Below, one piece after another: positions 44,421 to 55,532 of a stretch of DNA of 64,000 nucleotides. The position numbers and the translations under genes are program-made. Within the stretch, counting starts at the first letter, position 1. Each line of letters begins with the position of its first letter. Origin of the DNA: Stenotrophomonas maltophilia (lineage in GTDB: Bacteria > Pseudomonadota > Gammaproteobacteria > Xanthomonadales > Xanthomonadaceae); assembly GCF_025642255.1 (NCBI RefSeq), contig NZ_CP106759.1:1577501-1641500 (forward strand), given 5' to 3'. Under the pieces are notes generated by a model. That model was not told the DNA's origin. It saw only the letters and a program-made list of their open reading frames with translations, and did no database searches.

Positions 44421-46838
44421 TCACCTGCGCTCGGGCAGCGCGTAGGCAATCACGTAATCGCCGCGGTCCGGCGACTGGCGGGCGCCACCGGCGGAGATCA
44501 CCACGTACTGACGGCCGGTCTTTGGCGAGACATAGGTCATCGGTGTGCCCTGGCTGCCCACCGGCATGCGTGCTTTCCACAGCTCATCGCCGGTACGGCT
44601 GTCGTAGGCACGCAGGTAGTAATCCTGCGTGCCCGCGAAGAACAGCAGGCCTGACTGGGTGGCCAGCGAACCGCCCAGGGTCGGCATGCCGATCGGGATC
44701 GACAGGCCCATCTTGATTCCCATCGGACCGGTGTCCTTCACCGTGCCCACCGGTACCTGCCAGACCAGTTTGCGGGTCGCCAGGTTGATCGCCGACATCG
44801 TGCCGAACGGGGGCTTCTGGCAGGGAATGCCAAGCTTGGACAGGAAGCGGTCGCGCAGCGAACCATAGGGCGTGCCGGTCTGCGAGGCCGCGCCCATTTC
44901 CACGCCGCCGTCGCCGCTGCTCATCTGCGCGCGCGGAATCAGCTTGGTCCACAGGCCCAGGCGCATGTCATTGACGAACAGATAGCCCGTGGTCGGGTCG
45001 ACCGAGGCGCTGCCCCAGTTCATGCCGCCCAGCGAACCCGGCCATTGCAGCGCCAGGTCTTCGCCCGGCGGCGTGTACATGCCGTCGTAGCGGAACTGCT
45101 TGAACTGGATGCGGCACAGCATCTGGTCGATCGGGGTGGCTCCCCACATGTCCGACTCGGTCAGCGTTTCCGCGCCGATCTGCGGCAGGCCCACCGACAG
45201 CGGCTGGGTGGCGGCGTAGCGCTCGCCCTCGGCGTTGCCCTGCGGCGCCGGAATGTCGCGCACTTCGCTGATCGGCACGCCGGTCTGCCGGTTGAGCATG
45301 AAGATCTGCCCGGCCTTGGTGACCTGCAGCAGCGCCGGCAATGTGCCGCCCTTGCCGTCGGGTACATCGATCAGGGTCGGCTGTGCGGGCAGATCGTAGT
45401 CCCACAGATCGTGGTGTACGGTCTGGTACACCCAGCGTTCCTTGCCGGTGGCGACGTCGAGCGCGACCACGGCAGAGCTGTACTTGTCGTCCTGCGGCGT
45501 GCGTTCGCCGGCCCACTGATCCGGCGTGGTGTTGCCGGTGGGCAGGTAGACCAGGCCCAGTTGCGGGTCGTAGGCCATCGACGTCCACACATTCGGCGTC
45601 GCACGGGTGTAGTGGATCGACGGATCCAGCGGCACGTCCGGGGTCTCCTTTGAAAGATCCCAGATCCAGACCAGCGCACCGGTGCGCACGTTGTACGCAC
45701 GCACCACGCCGGACGGTTCACCTACTTCGATGTTGTCGGCCACCCGGCCGCCGACCACGATCAGCTCGCCCGCCACCAGCGGCGCGGCGGTGAGGGTGTA
45801 GAAGCCGGGCTTGATCTCGCCCATGCCGACCTTCAGGTCGACCACCCCGTTGCTGCCAAAGTCCGGGCACAGGGCACCGGTGTTCGCATCCAGCGCGAAC
45901 AGGCGGGCGTCGATGGAGGTCATCAGGATGCGCTTCCCGCACAGCGCCGGGCCAGTGCTCGCCACGTCAGTGGCCGGCACTGGTGCCGGTGCAGCCGTCG
46001 TCGCGGCGGCCGGTGCGGTGGTCGCATCGAAATAGCCCAGGCCCCGGCAACGCTGCCAGTTCGGTGCAGTGGCCTTGGGATCGAAGGCCCAGCGCTGCTT
46101 GCCCGAATCGGCATCAACGGCGATCACCTGGTTGTGGGGGGTGCACAGGTACAGGGTGTCGCCGATCTGCAGCGGGGTGTTCTGGTCTTCGGCGCCGAAG
46201 CCGTTGCTTTCCGGTACATCGCCGGTGCGCGCGGTCCAGGCCACCTGCAGCTCTTTCACATTGGCCGGGGTGATCTGGTCCAGTGCGGCAAAGCGGGTAC
46301 CGGCGGTGGTATTGCCCCAGTGCATCCAGTCGCGCTGCTCAGCGCCCTTGGCCACGGGCACTACGGGGGGTGTGGTGCCCTGCGCCGCCTGCACGGGACG
46401 CGGCTGGAACGCTGCGAATGCAGTACCCAGCAGACCCACCAGCAGCACTGCAGCCACGCCATGGGCGCCGCGACCGGCCACCTGGCCGCGGCTGCGGCGC
46501 AGCACCGGCCAGGCCAAGGCGACCAGCAGGGCGAGCACGGCTGGCATCACCAGGCGCGAAACCAGCGGCCAGAAATTCCAGCCGGCATCCACCAGCGCCC
46601 ACGGCAGCGTAGCCACGAACGCCAGGCCGTACAGCAGCGCACCGTTCGGCCTGCGCATCACCAGCAGCACGCCGGCCACGGCAGACGCTACACCCATCAG
46701 CAGGAAGTACCAGCTGCCCCCCAGCTGCACCAGGCGTACGCCGCCGACCAGCAGAGCCAGGCCGAACAGCGTCACCAGGATGCCGAGCAGGATCACCAGC
46801 ACACGGCACACGGCCGGAACCTTCGTCGTCTCGTCCAC
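44421..46838 (-). CDS. quiA: Membrane-bound PQQ-dependent quinate/shikimate dehydrogenase
   Basis: 805 residues. Five membrane helices in the first ~150 (for example VLVILLGILVTLFGLALLVGG) anchor a periplasmic eight-bladed PQQ propeller from about residue 165: DWMHWGNTTAGTRFAALDQI, QNTPLQIGDTLYLCTPHNQV, LYVQQ-type tryptophan-docking repeats and GTMSAINLATRKLVWQVPVG. The architecture is shared by glucose, quinate and glycerol dehydrogenases. The qui/pca neighbourhood and PcaR-like operators upstream favour quinate/shikimate, giving dehydroquinate or dehydroshikimate and passing electrons to ubiquinone. An Ala/Thr/Pro insertion (TTAPAAATTAAPAPVPATD) sits in the propeller. Start is GTG 46838 with GAGG ten bases before. 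Confidence 0.86.
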   Translation of the reverse strand: MDETTKVPAVCRVLVILLGILVTLFGLALLVGGVRLVQLGGSWYFLLMGVASAVAGVLLVMRRPNGALLYGLAFVATLPWALVDAGWNFWPLVSRLVMPAVLALLVALAWPVLRRSRGQVAGRGAHGVAAVLLVGLLGTAFAAFQPRPVQAAQGTTPPVVPVAKGAEQRDWMHWGNTTAGTRFAALDQITPANVKELQVAWTARTGDVPESNGFGAEDQNTPLQIGDTLYLCTPHNQVIAVDADSGKQRWAFDPKATAPNWQRCRGLGYFDATTAPAAATTAAPAPVPATDVASTGPALCGKRILMTSIDARLFALDANTGALCPDFGSNGVVDLKVGMGEIKPGFYTLTAAPLVAGELIVVGGRVADNIEVGEPSGVVRAYNVRTGALVWIWDLSKETPDVPLDPSIHYTRATPNVWTSMAYDPQLGLVYLPTGNTTPDQWAGERTPQDDKYSSAVVALDVATGKERWVYQTVHHDLWDYDLPAQPTLIDVPDGKGGTLPALLQVTKAGQIFMLNRQTGVPISEVRDIPAPQGNAEGERYAATQPLSVGLPQIGAETLTESDMWGATPIDQMLCRIQFKQFRYDGMYTPPGEDLALQWPGSLGGMNWGSASVDPTTGYLFVNDMRLGLWTKLIPRAQMSSGDGGVEMGAASQTGTPYGSLRDRFLSKLGIPCQKPPFGTMSAINLATRKLVWQVPVGTVKDTGPMGIKMGLSIPIGMPTLGGSLATQSGLLFFAGTQDYYLRAYDSRTGDELWKARMPVGSQGTPMTYVSPKTGRQYVVISAGGARQSPDRGDYVIAYALPERR

Positions 46839-46994
46839 GTTGCATGAACCTCATTGCAGGAACCCGCGCGAAGGCGGGGAAGCCCCGCGCGCGCCAGGCG
46901 TGGCGGGGGGCGACGGCATCCAGGGCGGCTGCGGGCCGTGACGGCGTGCAGGCGTCGATCTGCTTATGACGCAAGGCGGGTGAATGACCGATCA

Positions 46995-47028
46995 CGGCGA
47001 TTATCGCACGCGTGTGCGATTTTGGCGT
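46995..47028 (-). promoter_or_regulatory. PcaR-type operator pair upstream of quiA
   Basis: CGGCGATTATCGCAC (46995-47009) and GTGCGATTTTGGCGT (47014-47028) start 19 bp apart. They share the core CGAT-ATCGCAC or its half with the sites upstream of the qui and pca units. They lie about 160-190 bp from the quiA start in the quiA-apt gap; the remaining ~250 bp of that gap shows nothing else I can identify. Confidence 0.6.
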
Positions 47029-47134
47029 GATGCTGTGTCGCCATTGATGGAACGCAGCGGCGCGAAGATGCCGGGAACGGGCAGCGTACGGACGAACCGG
47101 TTACCCTATGCCGCCATACAAGCTGGTAGCTGCA

Positions 47135-47674
47135 ATGACCGACGCCACCGTGGCCGTCCCCGCGTGGGCCTCGCGCCTGCGCGACATCGCCGATTTCCCC
47201 AAGCCCGGCATCCTGTTCAAGGACATCATGCCGCTGCTCGCGCACGGCGAGGACTTCCGTGATGCCATCCGCGCGATGGCCGACCGCTGGCGCGACCAGA
47301 AACTGGACGCGGTGGTGGGTATCGAATCGCGCGGTTTCATCCTGGGCGCCGCGATGGCACTGGAACTGGGCGTCGGCTTCGTGCCGGTGCGCAAGCCGGG
47401 CAAGCTGCCCGGCCAGGTGCTGCGCGAGGAATACACACTGGAGTACCGCAGCGACTGCATCGAAGTGCATGCCGATGCGCTGGCGGCCGGCGCGCGCGTG
47501 GCGATCATCGATGACGTGCTGGCGACCGGCGGCACGCTGGTGGCCGCATTGTCGCTGGTGCGCCGGCTGGGCGTGGACGTGGTCGGTGCTGGCGTCCTGG
47601 TCGAGCTGGATGGCCTGGGTGGCCGCGCCCGTTGGCAGGCGGACCTGCCGCTGCACACCGAGCTGGTGTTCTGA
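47135..47674 (+). CDS. apt: Adenine phosphoribosyltransferase
   Basis: 179 residues. It forms AMP from adenine and PRPP in purine salvage. The PRPP-binding loop is [19 protein letters not shown], with [26 protein letters not shown] at the N-terminus, [23 protein letters not shown] and [23 protein letters not shown] 47108 is in frame, but its TACCCT context looks like a -10 box, so ATG 47135 ([15 protein letters not shown]) is preferred. It is divergent from quiA and not obviously part of the aromatic pathway. Confidence 0.92.
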   Translation: MTDATVAVPAWASRLRDIADFPKPGILFKDIMPLLAHGEDFRDAIRAMADRWRDQKLDAVVGIESRGFILGAAMALELGVGFVPVRKPGKLPGQVLREEYTLEYRSDCIEVHADALAAGARVAIIDDVLATGGTLVAALSLVRRLGVDVVGAGVLVELDGLGGRARWQADLPLHTELVF

Positions 47675-47680
47675 GACTGC

Positions 47681-47741
47681 CGCCGGGCATGGCCCGGCGC
47701 TACCGGCTTTGGAACTGTCGCCGGGCATGGCCCGGCGCTAC
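47681..47741. repeat. Two SMAG-type palindromes after apt
   Basis: Identical units in minus orientation, CGCCGGGCATGGCCCGGCG ending in CTAC, at 47681-47703 and 47719-47741, between the convergent apt and dbpA genes. Confidence 0.85.
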
Positions 47742-47754
47742 CTGTCGCTGGGCC

Positions 47755-49131
<1,377 letters not shown>

Positions 49132-49136
49132 GGCGC

Positions 49137-49142
49137 ATTGTA
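49137..49142 (-). promoter_or_regulatory. Probable -10 box of dbpA, leaderless transcript
   Basis: On the minus strand TACAAT is followed by five bases (GCGCC) and the dbpA ATG. No Shine-Dalgarno sequence is present. Confidence 0.5.
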
Positions 49143-49200
49143 CCTGCGCGCGCGGCCGTCACCGTCTCCCGGGGCAGCGGCCGTATCGGCAGACCTGCGC

Positions 49201-50280
49201 TCAGTGCAGCATCGCCAGCACGCCCTGGTGGATCGCCAGGCCACCGAACAGCAGCCAGGCGAACAGGAGCAGCGCCAGCACCAGCGGCTTCAGGCCCGCC
49301 TGGCGCAGCGCGGAGACATGGGTGGTCACGCCCAGCGCCGCCATCGCCATCGCCAGCAGCACCGTGTCCAGCTGCACCAGCGCTGCGTGAAGTCCGGCGG
49401 GCAGCAGCTGCAGCGAGTTCATGCCGGCCACGGCGACGAAACCGAACGCGAACCACGGCACAACGATGCGGGCCTTGCTGCCCCCGGGCGTTGCCCTGCT
49501 GCCGCGTGACAGCCAGAGCGACAGCACGACCAGGAAGGGCGCAAGCAGCATCACCCGGACCATCTTGGTGATGACGGCGGTATCGGCAGCCGCCTCACCC
49601 ACGGCACGGCCGGCAGCCACCACCTGCGCCACTTCGTGCACGGTCGCCCCGGTGAACAGGCCGTACTGCCGCGCGTCCATCGCCAGCCAGCCGTGCGACT
49701 GCAGCAACGCATACAGCGCCGGATACAGGAACATGGCAAGCGTACCGAACACCACCACGGTCGATACCGCCACCGTTACCTGTGCCGCACGACCACGCAC
49801 CACCGGCTCGGCCGCCATCACTGCCGCCGCGCCACAGATGGCACTGCCGGCGCCGATCAGCATCGCCGCCTCACGCTCCATCCTGAACACGCGCGTGCCC
49901 AGCCAACAGGCCAGGCCAAATGTGCTGGCGACCACCAGCACGTCCATCAGCACGCCGGCGATGCCGACATGGCCGATGTCCTGGAACGTCAGGCGCAGGC
50001 CATACAGCACAATGCCGGCACGCAGCAGCCAGTGCTTGGCGAAGCCGATGCCTGCCGCGCTGCGCGGCGCCAGCCGCGGGTAGAGGGTATTGCCGACCGC
50101 GATACCGGCGACGATCGCCACGGTCAGCGCGCTCAGGCCATGCGCCTGCAGCCATGGCAGGTCCGCCAGATGAAGCGATGCCGCAGCGAGCAGGCCCGCC
50201 AGCAGCAGCCCGGGCAGGCGCGGCTGCCAGCGCTGCCGCAGAACGGGCAGGGACCAGGTGGAGGGGGCGGAGGTGCTCAT
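49201..50280 (-). CDS. yeiH: YeiH-family membrane protein (putative sulfate/sulfite exporter)
   Basis: 359 residues with about ten membrane helices. The family core is visible in LPWLQAHGLSALTVAIVAGIAVGN, FAKHWLLRAGIVLYGLRLTFQDI, GAGSAICGAAAVMAAEPVVRG, FTGATVHEVAQVVAAG and VPWFAFGFVAVAGMNS. The paired arrangement with a divergent LysR regulator (yeiE-yeiH) matches enterobacteria, where YeiE responds to sulfite, so a sulfur oxyanion role is plausible; transport has not been shown for most members. Start is ATG 50280. Confidence 0.85.
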   Translation of the reverse strand: MSTSAPSTWSLPVLRQRWQPRLPGLLLAGLLAAASLHLADLPWLQAHGLSALTVAIVAGIAVGNTLYPRLAPRSAAGIGFAKHWLLRAGIVLYGLRLTFQDIGHVGIAGVLMDVLVVASTFGLACWLGTRVFRMEREAAMLIGAGSAICGAAAVMAAEPVVRGRAAQVTVAVSTVVVFGTLAMFLYPALYALLQSHGWLAMDARQYGLFTGATVHEVAQVVAAGRAVGEAAADTAVITKMVRVMLLAPFLVVLSLWLSRGSRATPGGSKARIVVPWFAFGFVAVAGMNSLQLLPAGLHAALVQLDTVLLAMAMAALGVTTHVSALRQAGLKPLVLALLLFAWLLFGGLAIHQGVLAMLH

Positions 50281-50345
50281 CGCGGGACCGGTGTGGGGAA
50301 CGATGAAAAGCGTGCGCCTGCGCCAATGACCTGTAAAACGAATAA

Positions 50346-50371
50346 TATAAGTAGAATCTACCTGCTTTATA
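50346..50371. promoter_or_regulatory. AT-rich inverted repeat between yeiH and yeiE
   Basis: TATAAGTAGAATCTACCTGC followed by TTTATA contains a central GTAGA-A-TCTAC palindrome and outer TATAA/TTATA arms. It is the only strongly AT-rich stretch in this region and sits 10 bp before the LysR-type gene. It is a likely LysR operator and may hold the -10 box. Confidence 0.55.
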
Positions 50372-50381
50372 GGTAAAGGCC

Positions 50382-51257
50382 ATGCGCCTGACTCTGCGCC
50401 AGCTCCAGGTCTTCGTCGCCATTGCCGACCACGGAAGTACCTCCGCGGCCGGCCAGGCCATCGCGCTCTCGCAGTCGGCCAGCAGTGCCGCCCTGCAGGA
50501 GCTGGAGGCGCACTTCGGCACGCCCCTGTTCGACCGTGTCGGTCGCCGCCTGGTGCTGAACGGCCATGGTCGCGCGCTGCTGGAACCGGCCCGCGCGCTG
50601 CTGGTCAATGCCGTTGATCTCGAGCGCCAGCTCGCTGCCGGCGGGGACCCCGCGCAGGGGGCACCGTTGCGGCTGGTGCTGGCGGCCAGCACCACCATCG
50701 GCAACTACCTGCTGCCGGCGCGCATCGCCGACCTGTTGCGGCAGGCGCCACAGGCGGAAGTCGATCTGCGCATCGACAACAGCGCCGGCGTGGTCGCCGC
50801 CGTCCAGCGGCTGGATGTGGATGCCGGCCTGATCGAGGGGCCATGCCACGAGCGGGGTTTGCAGGTGACCGCGTGGCAGCAGGATCCGCTGGTGATCGTT
50901 GCCGCCGCCGACGCGGCGGCGCGCTGGTCGCTGGAGGATCTGCGCGCGGCGCGCTGGCTGCTGCGCGAACCCGGGTCCGGCACCCGCGAGGCCGTGGAGC
51001 AGGCGCTTCTGCCGCATCTGCGCGGCTTCGCGCAGACCCTGCAGCTGGGCAATACCGAGGCGATCAAGCAAGCCGCGATCGCCGGCCTCGGCGTGGCCTG
51101 CCTGTCACGTCACGCATTGGAGGAGCCGCTGGCACTGGGTCGCCTGCGTGTGCTGGATACCCCGCTACCCGCGCTGCAGCGCACGCTGTGGCTGGTGCGC
51201 CACCCCGGCAAGCAATGGTTGCCGGGTCTGCAGGCGTTGCTGGGGGAGGTGGGCTGA
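50382..51257 (+). CDS. yeiE: LysR-family regulator, YeiE type
   Basis: 291 residues. N-terminal winged helix MRLTLRQLQVFVAIADHGSTSAAGQAIALSQSASSAALQELEAHFGTPLFDRVGRR, then a periplasmic-binding-protein-like effector domain (APLRLVLAASTTIGNYLLPARIADL, PLVIVAAADAAARWSLEDL, REPGSGTREAVEQALLP, NTEAIKQAAIAGLGVACLS). The REPGSGTR segment is characteristic of the YeiE/CysB-like group. It is divergent from yeiH with 101 bp between the starts, the typical setting for activation of that gene. Effector unknown, sulfite by analogy. Confidence 0.86.
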   Translation: MRLTLRQLQVFVAIADHGSTSAAGQAIALSQSASSAALQELEAHFGTPLFDRVGRRLVLNGHGRALLEPARALLVNAVDLERQLAAGGDPAQGAPLRLVLAASTTIGNYLLPARIADLLRQAPQAEVDLRIDNSAGVVAAVQRLDVDAGLIEGPCHERGLQVTAWQQDPLVIVAAADAAARWSLEDLRAARWLLREPGSGTREAVEQALLPHLRGFAQTLQLGNTEAIKQAAIAGLGVACLSRHALEEPLALGRLRVLDTPLPALQRTLWLVRHPGKQWLPGLQALLGEVG

Positions 51258-51296
51258 TCGATCTCCGGGAGCAGCCCGGCCGGCGCCCCCAACCCG

Positions 51297-51302
51297 TACA
51301 AT
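51297..51302 (+). promoter_or_regulatory. Probable -10 box of uup, leaderless transcript
   Basis: TACAAT is followed by six bases and the ATG at 51309. The spacing is the same as at pdxY. No ribosome site can fit. Confidence 0.5.
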
Positions 51303-51308
51303 ATCCGG

Positions 51309-53189
<1,881 letters not shown>

Positions 53190-53216
53190 TCGTTGACCGA
53201 CGCTGACGGTGCAAGG

Positions 53217-53289
53217 GTAGCGCGGGGCCATGCCCCGCGAGCGCACAGCGCGGGCTTCTGGCGTTCCGCCGGGCATGGCCCGACGCTAC
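53217..53289. repeat. Inverted pair of SMAG-type palindromes
   Basis: GTAGCGCGGGGCCATGCCCC with CGCG (53217-53239, plus) faces CGCCGGGCATGGCCCGACG ending CTAC (53267-53289, minus), between the convergent uup and cytochrome genes. The two units differ in sequence but each remains self-paired. Confidence 0.82.
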
Positions 53290-53317
53290 GGATGCGGGGC
53301 GCCACGGCGCCCTGATC

Positions 53318-53779
53318 CTATTTGACCCCGTGCAGATCCCGCAGCTGGCTTGGCCGGCTGCCGAAGTACGCCGCCAGGTCGGCGATGTCCTGATCGCTCA
53401 GGTCCGTCGCCTGCGGCGTCATCAACGCGTGCTGGCGGTCGCCGGAACGGTAGGCCTGCAGCGCATGCGCGAGGTAATCACCGTACTGCCCACCCAGTTT
53501 CGGGTAGGTCGGATCGATCGGGGCGTTGCCGTCGGCACCATGGCAATCGATGCAGCTCTGGTTGGTGGCCTTGCCCTTCACCTTGGCCCGGGCTTCGCCG
53601 GCAGCCTCACGGCCGGTGGGCAGGCCTGCCGACGATGAAGAGCCGTGCTCGCCGCTGGCGTGGCCCGGATCGGCGGCGGATTTCTCGCTGTTCTCCACCT
53701 GTGACTGCGAGCAGGCCGCCAGCAGCAGGGCGACGGACAGGGCGATGGCATGACGCAGTGGATGCGCGGCTTTCGACAT
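53318..53779 (-). CDS. Lipoprotein c-type cytochrome
   Basis: 153 residues. The lipoprotein signal IALSVALLLAACSQSQ puts a lipidated Cys near residue 23, followed by a Ser/Gly/Glu linker. Haem attachment is at TNQSCIDCHGADGNAP with the axial Met probably in HALMTPQATDLSDQDIADLAAYF. It is a single-haem cytochrome like one half of cytochrome c4. It sits nine bases after another single-haem cytochrome gene; the pair may function together as electron carriers between the bc1 complex and a terminal oxidase. No oxidase gene is nearby. Confidence 0.88.
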   Translation of the reverse strand: MSKAAHPLRHAIALSVALLLAACSQSQVENSEKSAADPGHASGEHGSSSSAGLPTGREAAGEARAKVKGKATNQSCIDCHGADGNAPIDPTYPKLGGQYGDYLAHALQAYRSGDRQHALMTPQATDLSDQDIADLAAYFGSRPSQLRDLHGVK

Positions 53780-53788
53780 GGGCGGGCC

Positions 53789-54181
53789 TTACTTGACGGT
53801 GGACAGGTAAACAGAGAGATCGGCGATCTCCTGTTCGCTGAAACTCATCGACTGGGCCTGCATCGTCGGATGCCGGCGCTTGCCCTGGCGGTACTCGGTC
53901 AGGGCCTGGGTCAGGTACTGCTGGGTCTGGCCACCGATCTTCGGTACCCGGTAACTCGGGTAGGCGTTCTTGTAACCGGTGATGCCATGGCACCCTTGGC
54001 AGGTGTAGGCCAGCACCCGGCCATTGTCGTAATTGCCGGCAGGTGCGGCGGCGGCAGCAGCGGCGGGTGCCGGGGCTGGGGCGGGTGCTGCGGTCGTGGT
54101 AGCTGGAGCGGGCTGTGCGGCGGCCCCGAGGGGCAGGAGGACGGCCAGAGCGAGACAAGCGGCGAGCGGCTGCGGGCGCAT
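53789..54181 (-). CDS. Periplasmic c-type cytochrome, class I
   Basis: 130 residues. Signal peptide MRPQPLAACLALAVLLPLGAAAQ, then an Ala/Pro-rich tether (TTTAAPAPAPAPAAAAAAAP), then the haem domain with YTCQGCHGITGYKNAYPSYRVPKIGGQ and a C-terminal helix (SFSEQEIADLSVYLS). Axial Met is probably in HPTMQAQSM. First gene of the cytochrome pair. Start is ATG 54181, since an upstream in-frame ATG (54259) would place the signal peptide internally. Divergent from the RND operon. Confidence 0.88.
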   Translation of the reverse strand: MRPQPLAACLALAVLLPLGAAAQPAPATTTAAPAPAPAPAAAAAAAPAGNYDNGRVLAYTCQGCHGITGYKNAYPSYRVPKIGGQTQQYLTQALTEYRQGKRRHPTMQAQSMSFSEQEIADLSVYLSTVK

Positions 54182-54253
54182 GATGTCGTTTCCGGGGATT
54201 CGGGTCTGGTCGTTCCGGCGTGGGGTACGGAACGACCCGAGTATAGCCTCAGG

Positions 54254-54323
54254 TTTCATCTAGCTGAAATGGGGGTGGGCCGACCAGCGGCGTGAAGACA
54301 CCATGACCTTTGGGATATGGTGT
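54254..54323. promoter_or_regulatory. Inverted repeats between cytochrome and RND genes
   Basis: TTTCA-TCTAGC-TGAAA (54254-54269) and ACACCAT-12 bp-ATGGTGT (54298-54323) are the only dyads in this gap. Either could be the operator for the RND unit. No regulator gene is adjacent. Confidence 0.4.
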
Positions 54324-54386
54324 TGCCGTGAAGTGGTGCATTACTTTGCTACCACACCTGCCCACGCATCCTCCAGGGACCTGACG

Positions 54387-55532
54387 ATGTCGCACCCAAT
54401 CTTCCTGCATGGCCGCCGCAGCGGACTCTGCGCCGCCGCCCTGCTGATCTCCACCACGCTGATGCTGGGCGGTTGCGCCGCGGGCCCCAACAGCGAGGCC
54501 AAGGCCGCCGAAACCAAGGATGAGAAAAAAGTCGAGTCCGTGCCGGTCGAGGTCGCGGTGGCCAGCCGCCGCGCGGTGGCGGCCAGCTACACCGGCACCG
54601 CCGCGCTGGAGCCGCGCGCCGAGTCGCAGGTGGTTGCCAAGACCTCTGGCGTGGCGCTGGCGGTGCTGGTCGAGGAAGGTCAGCGGGTCAGCGCAGGGCA
54701 GCCGCTGGTACGGCTCGATCCGGACCGCGCACGCCTGGCGGTTGCCCAGAGCGAGGCACAGATGCGCAAGCTCGAGAACAACTACCAGCGCGCACAGAAG
54801 CTGGTCGGCCAGCAGATGGTCAGTGCCGCCGACGTCGACCAGCTGCGCTTCGATCTGGAAAACGTGCGCGCGCAGTATCGCCTGGCCACGCTGGAGCTGT
54901 CGTACACCACGGTGGTCGCACCGATCTCCGGCGTGATCGCCTCGCGCTCGATCAAGACCGGCAACTTCGTGCAGATCAACACGCCGATCTTCCGCATCGT
55001 CGACAACTCGCGCCTGGAAGCCACCCTCAACGTTCCCGAACGCGAGCTGGCAACGCTGCGTGCCGGCCAGCCGGTGACCCTGTCGGCGGATGCACTGCCG
55101 GGCCAGAGCTTCACCGGCATCGTTGACCGCATCGCACCGGTGGTGGATTCGGGCAGCGGCACGTTCCGTGTTGTCAGTGCCTTCGACGGCACTGCCCATT
55201 CCCTGCAGCCGGGCATGTTCGGCCGGATCCGCATCGATTACGACCAGCGTGCCGACGCCCTGGTCGTGCCGCGCCTGGCGCTGCTCGACGATGGTGAGCC
55301 GGCGGTGTTCCGGGTGCGCGACGGCAAGGTCGCACGCGTTCCGGTCAAGCTGGGTTACGCCGAGGGGCCATGGGTGGAGATCCGTGATGGCCTGGCGGCC
55401 GGAGACCAGGTGGTCACCGCGGGCAAGGTCGCGCTGCGCGACGGCACCGCCGTGCAGGTGATCGCTGATCCGAAGGCGAAGACGGCGACGGCCTCGGCCA
55501 GGCCGGCAGACAAGGCCGGGAGCCGGCAATGA
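54387..55532 (+). CDS. RND periplasmic adaptor (membrane fusion) lipoprotein
   Basis: 381 residues. Lipoprotein signal LLISTTLMLGGCAAG. A barrel-sandwich (lipoyl-like) hybrid domain is split around a short alpha-hairpin: AESQVVAKTSGVALAVLVEEGQRVSAGQPLVRLD, helices to about 165, then YTTVVAPISGVIASRSIKTGNFVQ. The beta-barrel domain and membrane-proximal part (ALVVPRLALLDDGEPAVFRVRDGKV) follow. It links the inner-membrane pump to an outer-membrane channel. Overlaps the first permease gene by four bases. ATG 54387 is chosen because the signal peptide follows at once. Confidence 0.92.
   Translation: MSHPIFLHGRRSGLCAAALLISTTLMLGGCAAGPNSEAKAAETKDEKKVESVPVEVAVASRRAVAASYTGTAALEPRAESQVVAKTSGVALAVLVEEGQRVSAGQPLVRLDPDRARLAVAQSEAQMRKLENNYQRAQKLVGQQMVSAADVDQLRFDLENVRAQYRLATLELSYTTVVAPISGVIASRSIKTGNFVQINTPIFRIVDNSRLEATLNVPERELATLRAGQPVTLSADALPGQSFTGIVDRIAPVVDSGSGTFRVVSAFDGTAHSLQPGMFGRIRIDYDQRADALVVPRLALLDDGEPAVFRVRDGKVARVPVKLGYAEGPWVEIRDGLAAGDQVVTAGKVALRDGTAVQVIADPKAKTATASARPADKAGSRQ

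Noticed and set aside
31553-46838. Recent horizontal transfer of the qui/pca cluster
   Set aside because: Base composition and codon use look the same as in neighbouring core genes, and there is no integrase, tRNA or insertion sequence at its edges.
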